The notes beneath the pieces are model-generated. The model ran no database searches, was not told the DNA's origin, and saw nothing but the letters and a program-made list of their open reading frames with translations. A stretch of 64,000 nt of DNA from positions 12,871,783-12,935,782 of the forward strand of contig CM026429.1 in assembly GCA_014871385.1 (NCBI GenBank), given 5' to 3'. Positions 54,545-64,000 of this stretch are shown piece after piece (positions within the stretch are counted from its first letter, which is position 1; each line of letters begins with the position of its first letter). This stretch comes from Ceratodon purpureus. Lineage: Eukaryota > Streptophyta > Bryopsida > Pseudoditrichales > Ditrichaceae. Both the position numbers and the translations under genes were made by a program.

Positions 54545-56360
54545 ATAGAAATATAAGAATACATGGGCTCCAAGGAGATTTCACTCCCCTCACAATACAA
54601 TGATTTACAGAGAGCATTCATTGATGAGGCTTTGAATGAATTACCTCCCTACAATTCATCAAACATAAAAATAGAATTTAAAGGAGGGCAAGAGTCAAAG
54701 AACATAGGATTGCAACCCATGTCTCTACAAAGATTGGAAGAATTATGGAAATACCTAGATGAGAATTTAGATAAATGATGGATCCGTCGATCCAAGTCTA
54801 TAATTTCGGAAAAAGGATGGGTGTATCAAAATATGCATTGACTACCATAATGTTAACCCCTAAACAGCCAAGGGTGTTTTTCATCAAAACTGCCTGAAAA
54901 CAGCCCCTCTCCAAAGCAAGGCGAATTTTGCAAACTTGGGGTCTTAATTAGTACATCTAACCGTAAGATCTTGTAGCTAACTTCTATGTCTACATGTCCA
55001 CCAAATCTTTCACACTCATTCCTTACCAATTGCAAGATCATATTGTTCAAAGTTGAAAAGCAAGTTTTTTTCCTGCGCAAAAAGGGATCAGCAGAGTTTT
55101 GAAGGCCCAAATAACCATTTTTTTGCATTATGGATTTTGGGGGTTTTGATGCACATCAAAGAAGACTGAGTTAGCTAATTGTGATAAAAAAACCATATTC
55201 AAAAAAGTTGTGGAAGGTTGCCAAAAAAATCATTTTCCGTTAGGGGGTATACTGAAATTTACAAACAAAGGCCGTTTTTTGACAATAAAAATAGCATATG
55301 AGATACTTTTGGATTTAAAATCGGAACTGTGGGAACATGCTCTACTGCCTTCTCTATACATAGAAATTTTTATTTTTGAAAAATATCAAAATCTCAATTT
55401 TTGGTGGAATTTCAAAGTTTCGGCTTTGGGCAGATTTTGGCAGATTTTGGCAATTTTGGGCAGTTTTGGGCAGAATTTGCAGCATTGACAGTGGCTGTGA
55501 GCTTGCCCGAAGTTTGGCTGAATGCAGCTTTTGACACTCAAAACCTCGTTACTTTTTTTCAGTATGTTAAATAAAATAAAATAAAATAAAAAAATCTGGA
55601 CAAACCTCTTCAAAATGCCTACCTAAATTATTTTTTTCAAAGATTTAGGAATTAAATTGGAATTCTAGGAACCTGCCCAAATTTTTAAAAAAGCCCATTC
55701 CAGGACAATGGGCCTTTAGGGGTTAATAAAGTCATGGTACAAAGTCGATATCCTTTGCCACTAATTCTAGAGCTTATTGATAGATTGGTGGGGGTATTTT
55801 TTTACTAAATTAGATATTCAACAGCTTATTACTAAGTTTGTATGGCATTGGGCCACTAGTTTAAAACGGCTTTTAAAACTCAGTATGGCTTATTTGAATA
55901 TTTAGTCATGACGTTTAGATTGACTAATGCGCCGGCCTAGTTTCAATCTTATATGCAGGAATTTTTTGGAGACCTTCTTGACATTTTAGTAGTCATATAT
56001 TTTGGTGATGTCCTCATGTTTTCAAAAATATAGAGGAGAACCAACAAGTAGTGCGAGATGTACTTCAACGCTTATAAAAACATGCTTTGTACGCTGAGGA
56101 ATCCAAGTGCCAATTTCATCGTGAATTGGTTAAATTTTTAGGGATGATTCTTTTAGACCAGGATTTTGCAATGTGTGAAGATGAAGTAAAAACTATTAAA
56201 GATTGGCCAACACCAAAAATGGTAAAGGATATTAAAGAATTCCTTGGCTTTCCTAATTTTAATAGCCGATTTATTCTTGACTATTCTAAGATTGTAGTAT
56301 CCCTTACAACTGTGATAAAAAAGAGCATGAAATTTGAATGGGCGTTATCAACAGACCTAG
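54545..56360 (+). pseudogene. reverse transcriptase region, interrupted by the TTAA element
   Basis: The left part ends ...CIDYHNVN at the insertion; the right part continues from 55727 with the RYPLPLI-type block of finger/palm, FEYLVM(T/S)F, then YFGDVLMF where YxDD is expected (so the catalytic motif is damaged), and on to DEVKTIKDWPTPKMVKDIKEFLGF (56175-56260). Multiple stops. The insertion splits the domain between two conserved blocks without loss of retroelement sequence. Confidence 0.8.
54857..55722 (-). mobile_element. TTAA-flanked non-autonomous element, copy 2, nested in RT
   Basis: TTAA at 54853-54856 and 55723-55726; ends CCCCTAAAC and CTTTAGGGG (one mismatch). 866 bp. It is the reverse complement of copy 1 (861 bp), with most of the length clearly alignable and long near-identical runs. 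It interrupts the retroelement's RT frame; leaving out the element plus one TTAA joins DYHNVN to KVM..RYPLPL, the normal order of that motif. Longest ORF under 100 codons. Confidence 0.9.
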
Positions 56361-56371
56361 CATTTAGATAA

Positions 56372-56730
56372 TTGGTATCTAGATTTTCCAGATCTCCGAT
56401 GCTAATTCATCCTATCTTTGATTGTCCTTTCATTGTGGAAATCAATGCATTTGACTTTGCAACATGTGCTATACTTTCACAACAAAGAGATGATGGATTA
56501 TTGCACCCTTGCGCATATCAAAGATCTAAATTGTCCGCGGCCGAGCAAAACTATGATATATATGGTAAAGAACTGTTATGCATCGTGCAAGCATTCTAGG
56601 ATTGGCAGGTTTATTTGGAAGGATCTCCTCATGAAGTAAGTGTAATTTTTTATCATACAAATTTAGATTACTTTCTTTCTACCAATCAACTAAACCGCCA
56701 GCAAGCTCGATGGTTGAAATTTCTATAAGC
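56372..56730 (+). pseudogene. RNase H region of the chromovirus
   Basis: Reads [49 protein letters not shown], stop (TAG where Gln is expected), DWQVYLEGSPHEV and LNRQQARWLKFL, the typical plant gypsy RNase H. A first-site Asp-to-Asn-like change (VEINA for VETDA) is visible. Confidence 0.85.
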
Positions 56731-57026
56731 ATTTAATTTTGTAATCTAATAAAGGCCAAGATCAGTGATCACTTGACGGAAGAGTCAATCGTCTATTAAA
56801 AAGATCTGATGTTATTCATGGACAAAATTAAGAAAAACGACCATTTTTACGGTTGGTTGTATTACAATATTTTGAATCGGTCTGGGCTAATTTACGAATT
56901 ATTGAACGTATAAAATTTGCCATTAAAGAAGATATTATCTGCAGACAATAATGTCATTTTAAACAGGTAATCCTCATCAATAGCCAAAAGTCATCCGACA
57001 TCAACTTTAAGGATAGTATACTCTAA

Positions 57027-57918
57027 GTGAAGGTATTCTCTATTTCAATGAAAACAATCTATGTACCTGATGATGCAGAACTTAAGGGGCAAATACTACA
57101 ATCAAGACATGATGCTCCTGCCGCTAGGCACCAACAAAGAATACAGACACGGGATTTGGTATCAAGATCATTCTATTGGCCTTTCCTTTGTCGTTATGCC
57201 CACCAATATTTAGACTGTTGTGACCTATGTCAAAGTTCGAAGCCCACTCATCATGCAAAATATGGCCTTATGCAACCTATTCCTGCCGGTCATGCACTTT
57301 GGAAAAGAATATCTACAAACTTCATTGTTCAATTAGCACAAAATAATGGTTATGATTCTATTATAGTAGTGATCAGCCAAAACACTAAGTTAGCTCATTT
57401 TATAGCCACAAAAGAACAATAGGCTCAGATAAAACGGCTTCATTGTATTTACAACACATATGGAAGGAGCATGGCACCTTAAATTAAGTAATCTTATACA
57501 GAGGACCCGTATTTGTATCTAAATTCATGTGCACGTTACTTCAACAACTTCAAATCCAACCAGCTCTAACCATAGCGTTCCACATGGGCAAAGAGAGAGG
57601 GTGAAACAAGTGCTCAAACAATTCCTACAAATGTTTAGAACCAAATGCCAAGATGACTTGTTTCAGTTGATGCCTTTGGCTAAATTTTCAAATAATAATG
57701 CATGCCATTCCTCGACTGGATTCTCCCCATTTTACGCCACTTACGGGTATCATCCATCCCTCACATTTTTGAAATCAACCACAAATATTCTGGTTGCTGA
57801 GGACCGAATTAGGCATCTACAAAAAGTCCATGAAGAATTAAAAACAATGATTGAGTTGGCACAAAAACAAGCAAAATTTAAGTATGATTGTAGAATAAAA
57901 GTTCAATCAACTTTCTAG
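57027..57918 (+). pseudogene. integrase region of the chromovirus
   Basis: The zinc-binding N-terminus (H..H..C..C: SRHDAPAARH, CCDLCQSSK) is present. The core begins STNFIVQL, where the first catalytic Asp has become Asn, then DSIIVVISQNTKLAHF, a stop near 57421, a degraded middle, and a recognisable CHSSTGFSPFYATYGYHPSL block (57710-57760). A stop at 57916-57918 precedes the next part. Confidence 0.85.
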
Positions 57919-57978
57919 ATTGGAGACAATGTACTTCTTCGCCATCTAAACATTGCAACAATAGCTCCATCAAAAAAA

Positions 57979-58375
57979 TTGTCTCCAAAATTTCTGGGAC
58001 CGTTTCAAGTATTAGCTAAAATCTTTAACATTGTTTACCAACTTTGTCTCCCAAAGACATTAAGAATCTACAATGTATTTCATATATCTCTGCTTAAAAA
58101 ATACCAAGAAGACACTATTCCAGGAGGTCAATGTTTGCCACCTCCACTTGTTATCACTACCAATGGCGAGGTCGAATGGAAAGTACACAAAGTACTCGAT
58201 TTAAGGTTGTTTGGAAGATGGAAAAAAATCAAATATCTCGTGGCATAGAAGAGTCACGGTCGAGAAGAAAACTCTCAGGAACCTACTGACCATCTTGAGA
58301 ACGCATTTGACGCTGTTGTAGAATTTCATATGCTCCATCATACCGCTCTTAAAATAAATCATCGAATAGGACGTT
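57979..58375 (+). pseudogene. integrase C-terminus and chromodomain
   Basis: KLSPKFLGPFQV, VYQLCLPKTLRIYNVFHISLLKKY, then the chromodomain start VEWKVHKVLDLR and KYLVA, with TAG where a Trp of the chromodomain cage is expected, followed by the rest of the fold (QEPTDHLENAFDAVVEFH). The chromodomain identifies the element as a chromovirus, a lineage that targets histone marks in heterochromatin. Confidence 0.8.
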
Positions 58376-58387
58376 AAAGGGGGATAA

Positions 58388-58650
58388 TGTTATGAATTAG
58401 TGTATTCTTAACAAGTACAGTTGCTCTATTGTTACCGTTACTAAAACTCTTAGTCTTTTGTTTTTTTGAAACCCATGTGAGGAGGGTTGTTCGTCACGCA
58501 ACCTTCTCAAAATACAAGCAAGTTGATTTTATTGGCAATCACATGGTTTCATATTAAGTTTTTACACGTTAAGTCATTGATTAGAATATGCAATTGTAGG
58601 GAGCAATGATCAAGGTCTGCAGATCTTCATACGTACAGCTCAAAAGATGA
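58388..58650 (+). repeat. 3' LTR of the chromovirus
   Basis: Starts TGTTATGAATTAG directly after the polypurine tract and aligns with the 5' LTR at 51590. The end is placed at about 58640-58650 where the alignment fades. Confidence 0.75.
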
Positions 58651-60250
58651 ATTACATCAAAATAAAATACTTGTTACTACAAAAAGTCTATATAACATGA
58701 TTTATGATATTGCTGAATAAGACTTAAAGTTGTACATAAAATAAAATTCACACCAATGAAGTCCTCTAGTCTTTGAGTGAAAGTTGTGTATAATTCAAGA
58801 GATTCATGATTCAACTACATTCAAAAGACGAGCGATTATTGATTGTAAGATTAAACAACTTCTTTTAAGTACCCCCTCCACTTTGTCATTTGTATTGATT
58901 TAATGTTTTAGTCTACAAATATTGAATTATTGGTGCTCAGCGTTTCTTACTTTGTTAAAAATCCTAGTCACTGCATTAGCTCTTCAATGTCCCGATTCAA
59001 CATCGTTTTCAAAAAATTGTTATAAAATAGTAAATGCAAAACGTAAATGGAGTTGATGCAGAAAAAAAAATTGTAATTATCAATGTGAAGATAACATCTG
59101 TATGGTTGGATTCATCATGTTTATTATTAAAAAAATTAAATTAATCCTGCAAGGTTTTTTCTTAAAATTCAATTAAAAATACATTTTAAAAAATTTACTG
59201 AAATTGAAATAACATACACTACGAGATGATATAGTTTCCACTATTTGATTCTAATTATTATGGAAATTCATGTTTAAGGTCTTTCTTTGTAAATTAAAAT
59301 TGGAACATGATATAAATCACTTCCGTAATTTTTCAAAAATTTACATTAACTTATTTTTATCATTTTTCAATTATTTTTTATAGAAATAAATTATTTTACA
59401 TTCAAATCAAGTAATTGTAAGAAGTTTATGATTTCTCATTTTCATTTGCATCCCGTTTTCTCAATCTCCATATTCAATATAATTTATATACTTGATCTCT
59501 TGAAAAGTGATAAGATTTTTACTTTGAAGTTGATTTTCAATTCTTGTACAAATTTTATTTTTTTATTAATCAACGCACTTTCAATTTTAAAATCAATATC
59601 TGATAATGAATTGGAATGAAATTGTAATGTCCTTTGACTGATATATTTGCTGAATACAAATATACTAGCCTTGTTATTATATTTGAGTTTCATACAATAT
59701 TAAAAACTCCAAATTCACATCTTTTAAGATGTCCTTCAATCAACTAACATATAACAAAGCTGCAAAAATCCAATTTATTGATGTATGGGTTAATGAAAGG
59801 ATTTTTGGACATGTGCAAATGATGCACTTTTGTTGGATATGCATTCATAGTTTGAAATTGATTGGATTTTTTTCTTGAACTGCGCTTCCAAATAAATTTA
59901 ACTCCTATATTGTTGTTGCATTTGCATTTTCTATATGCCTGAAAGCAAATTTTGTGCTTTGAGGCATGTTTTTACGATCATATTGTACCACACCTGCTTT
60001 TTTTTTCCCCTCTATGGAGTATATTCTCGTGGCCTACAGACTTATTATAACCTTTTTTCGAGTTCATTAGCTTTTCTTTAACGGAACAATTTTGTAATAC
60101 ATATCTGCATCGGCTTATATGTTTTGATATGCAACCAAATCATTGTTTCATATTTCAACTATATAAATAAATAAAATATCAATGAGTGATAAATCACTTG
60201 AATTCAATACTTTAGCATTCACTACTTCATTAAAATCTAGTAATAAAAAG
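58651..60250. other. AT-rich region, no gene seen
   Basis: No ORF of note. 58975-59045 resembles 63515-63575 (blocks ATAAAATAGT.AATG and AAATGGAGTT), a short dispersed repeat. Confidence 0.4.
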
Positions 60251-60254
60251 TAGT

Positions 60255-61395
60255 GGATGTTGTTGGTTTTAGATAATTATCTTCATAAACATATTGTCAC
60301 ACATTCTCAAATTTTTTATTCTCCCAACATGGTTGTTCTTAAAAATTGCTCTAATTTTTTGTGGTCGGAAATTATGCGAACTTGGTGGGGTGATCCTTCA
60401 AGATACACTCGTCAATCCTGGAATGCCAAAACAATATTCAATAATTCTTTATCATATATATCATAATTTTGTTCTGCTGGCGTCATTTTAGAACTTCGGT
60501 ATGCACAAGGATGGAGATGACCATCCTCCCCATGCTATGATAAAATTGCTCCTGTTGCAGTGTCAGATGCATCTGTTTCAACAATAAATAGCTTTTCAAA
60601 ATTTAGATATATTAATAATCGAGCCTTCAAGAATCGAGATTGGATTTCTTCAAATGCCTCTTGAGTTATTTGAGTCCATTGAAATGGTTGATTTTTCCGT
60701 GTCAATGTTGTAAGTGGAACTGCAATTTCTGAATAATTACAAAGGAATCTTCGGTAGAAATTTGCAAATCCTAAGAATGCTTGTACCTCTTTTATTGTTT
60801 TTGGTGTTGGCCATTTTCGAATGGCTTGGACCTTATCTGGACACATTTCCAAGCCTTTATTTGAAACAATCATTCCTAAAAACTCAACCGAGATACGATA
60901 GAATTCGCATTTAGATGCCTTTGCATATAGGCCATGTTGTTGTAAACATCTGAGAACCTCTCTTACAACCTATTGATGTTCTTCTAATTTTTTTGAGAGT
61001 ATGAGTTTGTTGTCCAAGTAAATTACTACAGAGATATCCAATAAATCACTAAAGATGTATTGCATATGGGCTTGAAATTGGGCCAGAGCGACGATTAACC
61101 CAAACGACATTACTAAATATTCAAATAGCCCATGTCGCGTCTTAAATGTTGTCTTCAATTCATGACCTAGTGCCATTCAAACTCGATGATCAGCCTGTCT
61201 CACATCCAATTTAGTAAAAATGTTAGATCCATTTAAACGATAAATGAGTTCGAAAATTAGTGACAATGGATACTGATTTTTTTATTGTGACACGATTTAA
61301 ATTTCGATAATTAAAGCAAACTTTAATAGATCCATCTTTCTTTCGAGCAAATACAATTGGGGCAGAAACAAAAAAATTTGATCTTCTAATCCATA
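60255..61395 (-). pseudogene. Ty3/gypsy RT-RNase H fragment, minus strand
   Basis: On the minus strand: an RT block with [30 protein letters not shown] (YLDD expected; last Asp is Asn), EFLGMIVSNKGLEMCPDKV and IRKWPTPKTIKEVQAFLGFANFYRRF; then RNase H with [42 protein letters not shown], a TGA where Trp is expected, and RVYLEGSPHQV. Frames are broken. It is related to, but distinct from, the chromovirus at 51.6-58.7 kb. Confidence 0.85.
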
Positions 61396-61396
61396 G

Positions 61397-62115
61397 CAGC
61401 ATTTGCTTAAATTATTCCTTCCATGCTGCAACAACATTCTCACCATTTTATGCCACGTATGGCTACCATCCAACATTATCCTTTAAAAGTCCTACAAATT
61501 CAACAATCCTTATTGTTGAAGAAAGAATTTGCCACTTACATGGTGTACATGAAGAGGTGAAAAATATGATAAAATTGCAGGAGAGCAAGCTAAACAAAAC
61601 TATGACAGACATGTTCAAGAACAATCTAGTTTTAAAGTTGGTGATAAAGTATTACTCACGCATAATAATATTGCTACAACACAAGAATCTAGAAAACTAG
61701 CACCAAAGTTTTTAGGACCATATCCTATTATAGCTAAAATATCCGACATAGTATATAAGTTAGTGACTACCTAAAACACTTCGCATCCATGACATTTTTC
61801 ATGTATCACTTTTAGAGAAATATTGACAGAATACTATTCCTAGCCGTAAGTACAAACATCCGCCACCAATTATAACTCCATAGGGGGATATTAAATGGAA
61901 AGTTTATAAAATAATGGATTCGCGCTTTAGCAGTGGCGGCAAAAATTCTAGTATCTTGTCTCTTGGAAAGACTATAGACCTGAACAAAATTCATAAGAAC
62001 CTGCAGAGAATTTAAAAAATGCTCCAGAAGTAAAAGAATTTATGCGTGAGTAATACTTTATCACCAACTTTAAAATGATATTCCACCAAACACTGAGACT
62101 TAAAAGGGGGGATAA
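61397..62115 (+). pseudogene. Ty3/gypsy integrase C-terminus fragment, plus strand
   Basis: On the plus strand: the TTLCHVW/FYATYGYHPT-type block (61440-61480), EERICHLHGVHEEV, then a degraded KLAPKFLGPYPI..LVT.LKTLRIHDIFHVSLLEKY-type block (61690-61830) and a PPPIITP..EWKVYKIMD chromodomain start (61860-61920). It ends in a polypurine tract (AAAAGGGGGGATAA, 62102-62115). It lies back to back with the minus-strand RT fragment. Confidence 0.75.
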
Positions 62116-62321
62116 TGTTATGACTTTGTCATAACAGCTGGACTTAGGTACAACTAAACCTAAAGGCATGGTAGTTAGAAAGGTAATTGTAGAAGTTACA
62201 ATGTCATTCCTATAAGATCCTAATGAGAGGGTTGTCTCTCACGTCACATTTTGTTAACACAAGGAATGTGTTGACTTGTGAGTGTTGACAGAATTGCCAA
62301 TAGAGTTTGAAGGTTTTAACA
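62116..62321 (+). repeat. 3' LTR of the second gypsy element
   Basis: Starts TGTTATGAC just after the polypurine tract and ends in TTAACA at 62321 (TGTTA...TAACA). Shares the general layout (GAGAGGGTTGTCTCTCACG, then ATTGCCAATA) with the other gypsy LTR but is clearly a different subfamily. The end is a best guess. Confidence 0.6.
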
Positions 62322-62324
62322 ATG

Positions 62325-64000
62325 GTTCTTATTTTTATTTTTATCCGCTAGAATGCTTGTGTAACTAATGATAATTTTCATATCTATTTTTATATCCAAT
62401 TGCTTGAGAATGGATAGTTCAAGATATCCTTTTTGCACCAATGTACATTGAAGAATTTTGTGATTTTTTTTTGTTTTTTTCACTTTTTTATGTAAAAAAC
62501 TTTATAATCTTTGAAAAAATATCATGAAAACCTTGTAGACTAGTTATTTCAATATCTTTAGTGATAAATGTATCATAGATATTTTTTATTTGTTTTGAAA
62601 AATTGAGGTTTGATTTTTTTTTTGCATATAAGGCAACATAATGACATTTCTAGGCAATCACTACAAATTTTATGGCAATAATGGCACGTAATACTGTTGT
62701 TTTGTATAAATAGTCAATTCAACCATAGATGTTGCGTCCATATATATTTTATGGAAATGCCACTCTAAGGTTTTTGAACACGGAATAACATATGAACGAT
62801 CAAACAACTTCTGAGTGTATTCTAGAGTTTTACAACTTATTGTTTTTGAATCATAAATTAACTCTAAAATCCGTTGGGATTCTAGAAGTTAATGTCAATG
62901 ACTTGTGCAATTAAAGGCTTTTTTGCCTCATGTATCCCAAGCTCATCCATCTTTGCAAGATGAATGGTATTTGGCTAATAAAAGTAAGGTAATAGAATGT
63001 AAGGTACTAAATACTTTGGATATACTTTAATGAAAATTAAAAAAATATATATATTCTACATTATATACATTATATAGTCACTTGTAAAATCTTGCACCTT
63101 AGTTTTAAACTTAAAAATGTAAAAGTGCATATTAAATTAAATAAACAGTAAAAAACAAAAATCCCAAGTACCATAGCTAGGCCTTAGCTAGTGCATTTTT
63201 TTTCCAAATTGTACATATAAGGTGAAAATAGACCTTATTAATTTACAAAGCTTGGATTTTTTTGTAATTTTACTTGGTTTTTGGTTTAAAAATAGACATG
63301 AAAGTTATTATATCTCTACATCCAAAATGGAGATGTTGGAATTGATAATTTGAATAAAAACATAAATAATCTACTGCCATAGAGTCTATCCGTAAGTTTT
63401 TATAAACTATAAGTATTAATAGTATTTAACTATTCATTTTTTATGTTGAAAATATAAGAGCATTTTAAAATTGATTACAAAAAATATTATAAAATTGTAA
63501 TCCTTTAGCGTCTCCATTCAGCACTATTTCCAAAGATTTGTAATAAAATAGTTAATGAAGAACAAAAATGGAGTTCGTGTACAAAGCAAAGTTGTTAAAC
63601 CGAGGGTTTATACTCTCTTTCTTCCTTGTCTGCGCTCAACAGCTCTCTCCTCATCGTTAAGACTTGCTTCTAATTTCCTATAGAATGGCATGGGCCAAGC
63701 TGCACTTAGGTGTTGGAAGAATTAGGGAGTGCAATACGATGATACAAATTGTTACACGGTGAGTAATATTGGCAGCGTGGATTGAGTAGGGCCGAGAAGT
63801 GGGTGAAATGAGAGTTGGAGGCCACTTCCAGGGACAAAATTAAAGAATTTTATGTACAAAAATGGAAATTTGACCCAAGAATTTATTTAGAAGATGGAGT
63901 AGAAAAAATCACAAAGAAAAAATGTGATTTTACACATTTATCCTTCATTGAATTTTTTAAGAATTTTAGAGTGAAGATCTTGTTTGGCCTTCTACTTGTT
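62325..64000. other. AT-rich region to window end, no gene seen
   Basis: Short ORFs only. At 63600-63765 the composition is less AT-rich and an ACACG|GTGAGT donor-like site occurs at about 63761, so a non-coding or leader exon of a gene beyond the window is possible but unsupported. Confidence 0.35.

Larger units (their letters stand above)
51590..58650 (+). mobile_element. Ty3/gypsy chromovirus, full-length but dead, with nested TTAA element
   Basis: LTRs at both ends, gag, protease, reverse transcriptase, RNase H, integrase and chromodomain in the normal order on the plus strand. All coding parts contain stops and frameshifts. The internal region is lengthened by the 866-bp element at 54857-55722. 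The 3' LTR is preceded by a polypurine tract (AAAGGGGGATAA, 58376-58387). Confidence 0.9.

Overview
The window is nuclear DNA of a land plant. The evidence is a set of plant-type genes with GT-AG introns, plant-type telo-boxes, a small basic intrinsic protein (SIP) aquaporin, fragments of a KIN-12 kinesin, and many degraded plant-type transposons. Genes are moderately GC-rich islands in a very AT-rich, repeat-filled background. The style of the genes and of one transposase family makes me favour a bryophyte-grade or other seed-free plant, but that is inference; no marker fixes the species.

Layout. 1-1.7 kb: 3' end of an LTR retroelement with a coiled-coil ORF just before its 3' LTR. 2.2-3.3 kb: 3' part of a NOL8-like nucleolar protein gene. 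4.2-4.6 kb: two candidate last exons of an unrecognised minus-strand gene. 6.5-7.35 kb: a promoter-like segment whose near-identical inverted copy lies at 42.6-43.2 kb. 8.2-10.4 kb: minisatellite, (TA)n-bearing MITE and a TTAA-flanked element. 10.9-13.9 kb: an intact, intronless UTP21/WDR36 gene with telo-boxes. 15.4-17.9 kb: a decayed PIF/Harbinger element. 21.6-22.4 kb: an intact SIP1-type aquaporin gene. 23.5-26.1 kb: an FQR1/WrbA-like quinone reductase pseudogene split by a transposon. 27.5-28.7 kb: a decayed transposase-like gene. 29.9-30.9 kb: a SINE with target duplication and a small TTAA element. 32.2-33.7 kb: adjacent broken pieces of NOP56 and a KIN-12 kinesin gene. 34-36.5 kb: a pogo/Tigger-type transposase pseudogene. 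38.5-40.4 kb: two more TTAA elements. 42.6-49.6 kb: an intact five-exon RING-H2 E3 ligase gene of the MBR type. 51.6-58.7 kb: a full-length but decayed Ty3/gypsy chromovirus carrying a nested TTAA element. 60.2-62.3 kb: a second gypsy element whose RT half is inverted relative to its integrase half.

Three genes look functional: UTP21 (small-subunit processome, 18S rRNA maturation), SIP1 (an aquaporin of internal membranes) and the RING-H2 E3 ligase. They are unrelated in function. Two other nucleolar-protein sequences occur (NOL8-like and a NOP56 fragment), but at least the latter is broken, so no operon-like or pathway logic is implied.

The most unusual signal is a family of about 0.8-0.9 kb non-autonomous elements with ends CCCCTAAAG...CTTTAGGGG, each flanked by TTAA on both sides. 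One copy sits inside the reverse transcriptase frame of the chromovirus, and removing it with one TTAA gives back the conserved reading frame. This proves a TTAA target duplication, the hallmark of piggyBac (or Sola3) transposition, which to my knowledge is rare or undescribed in land plants.
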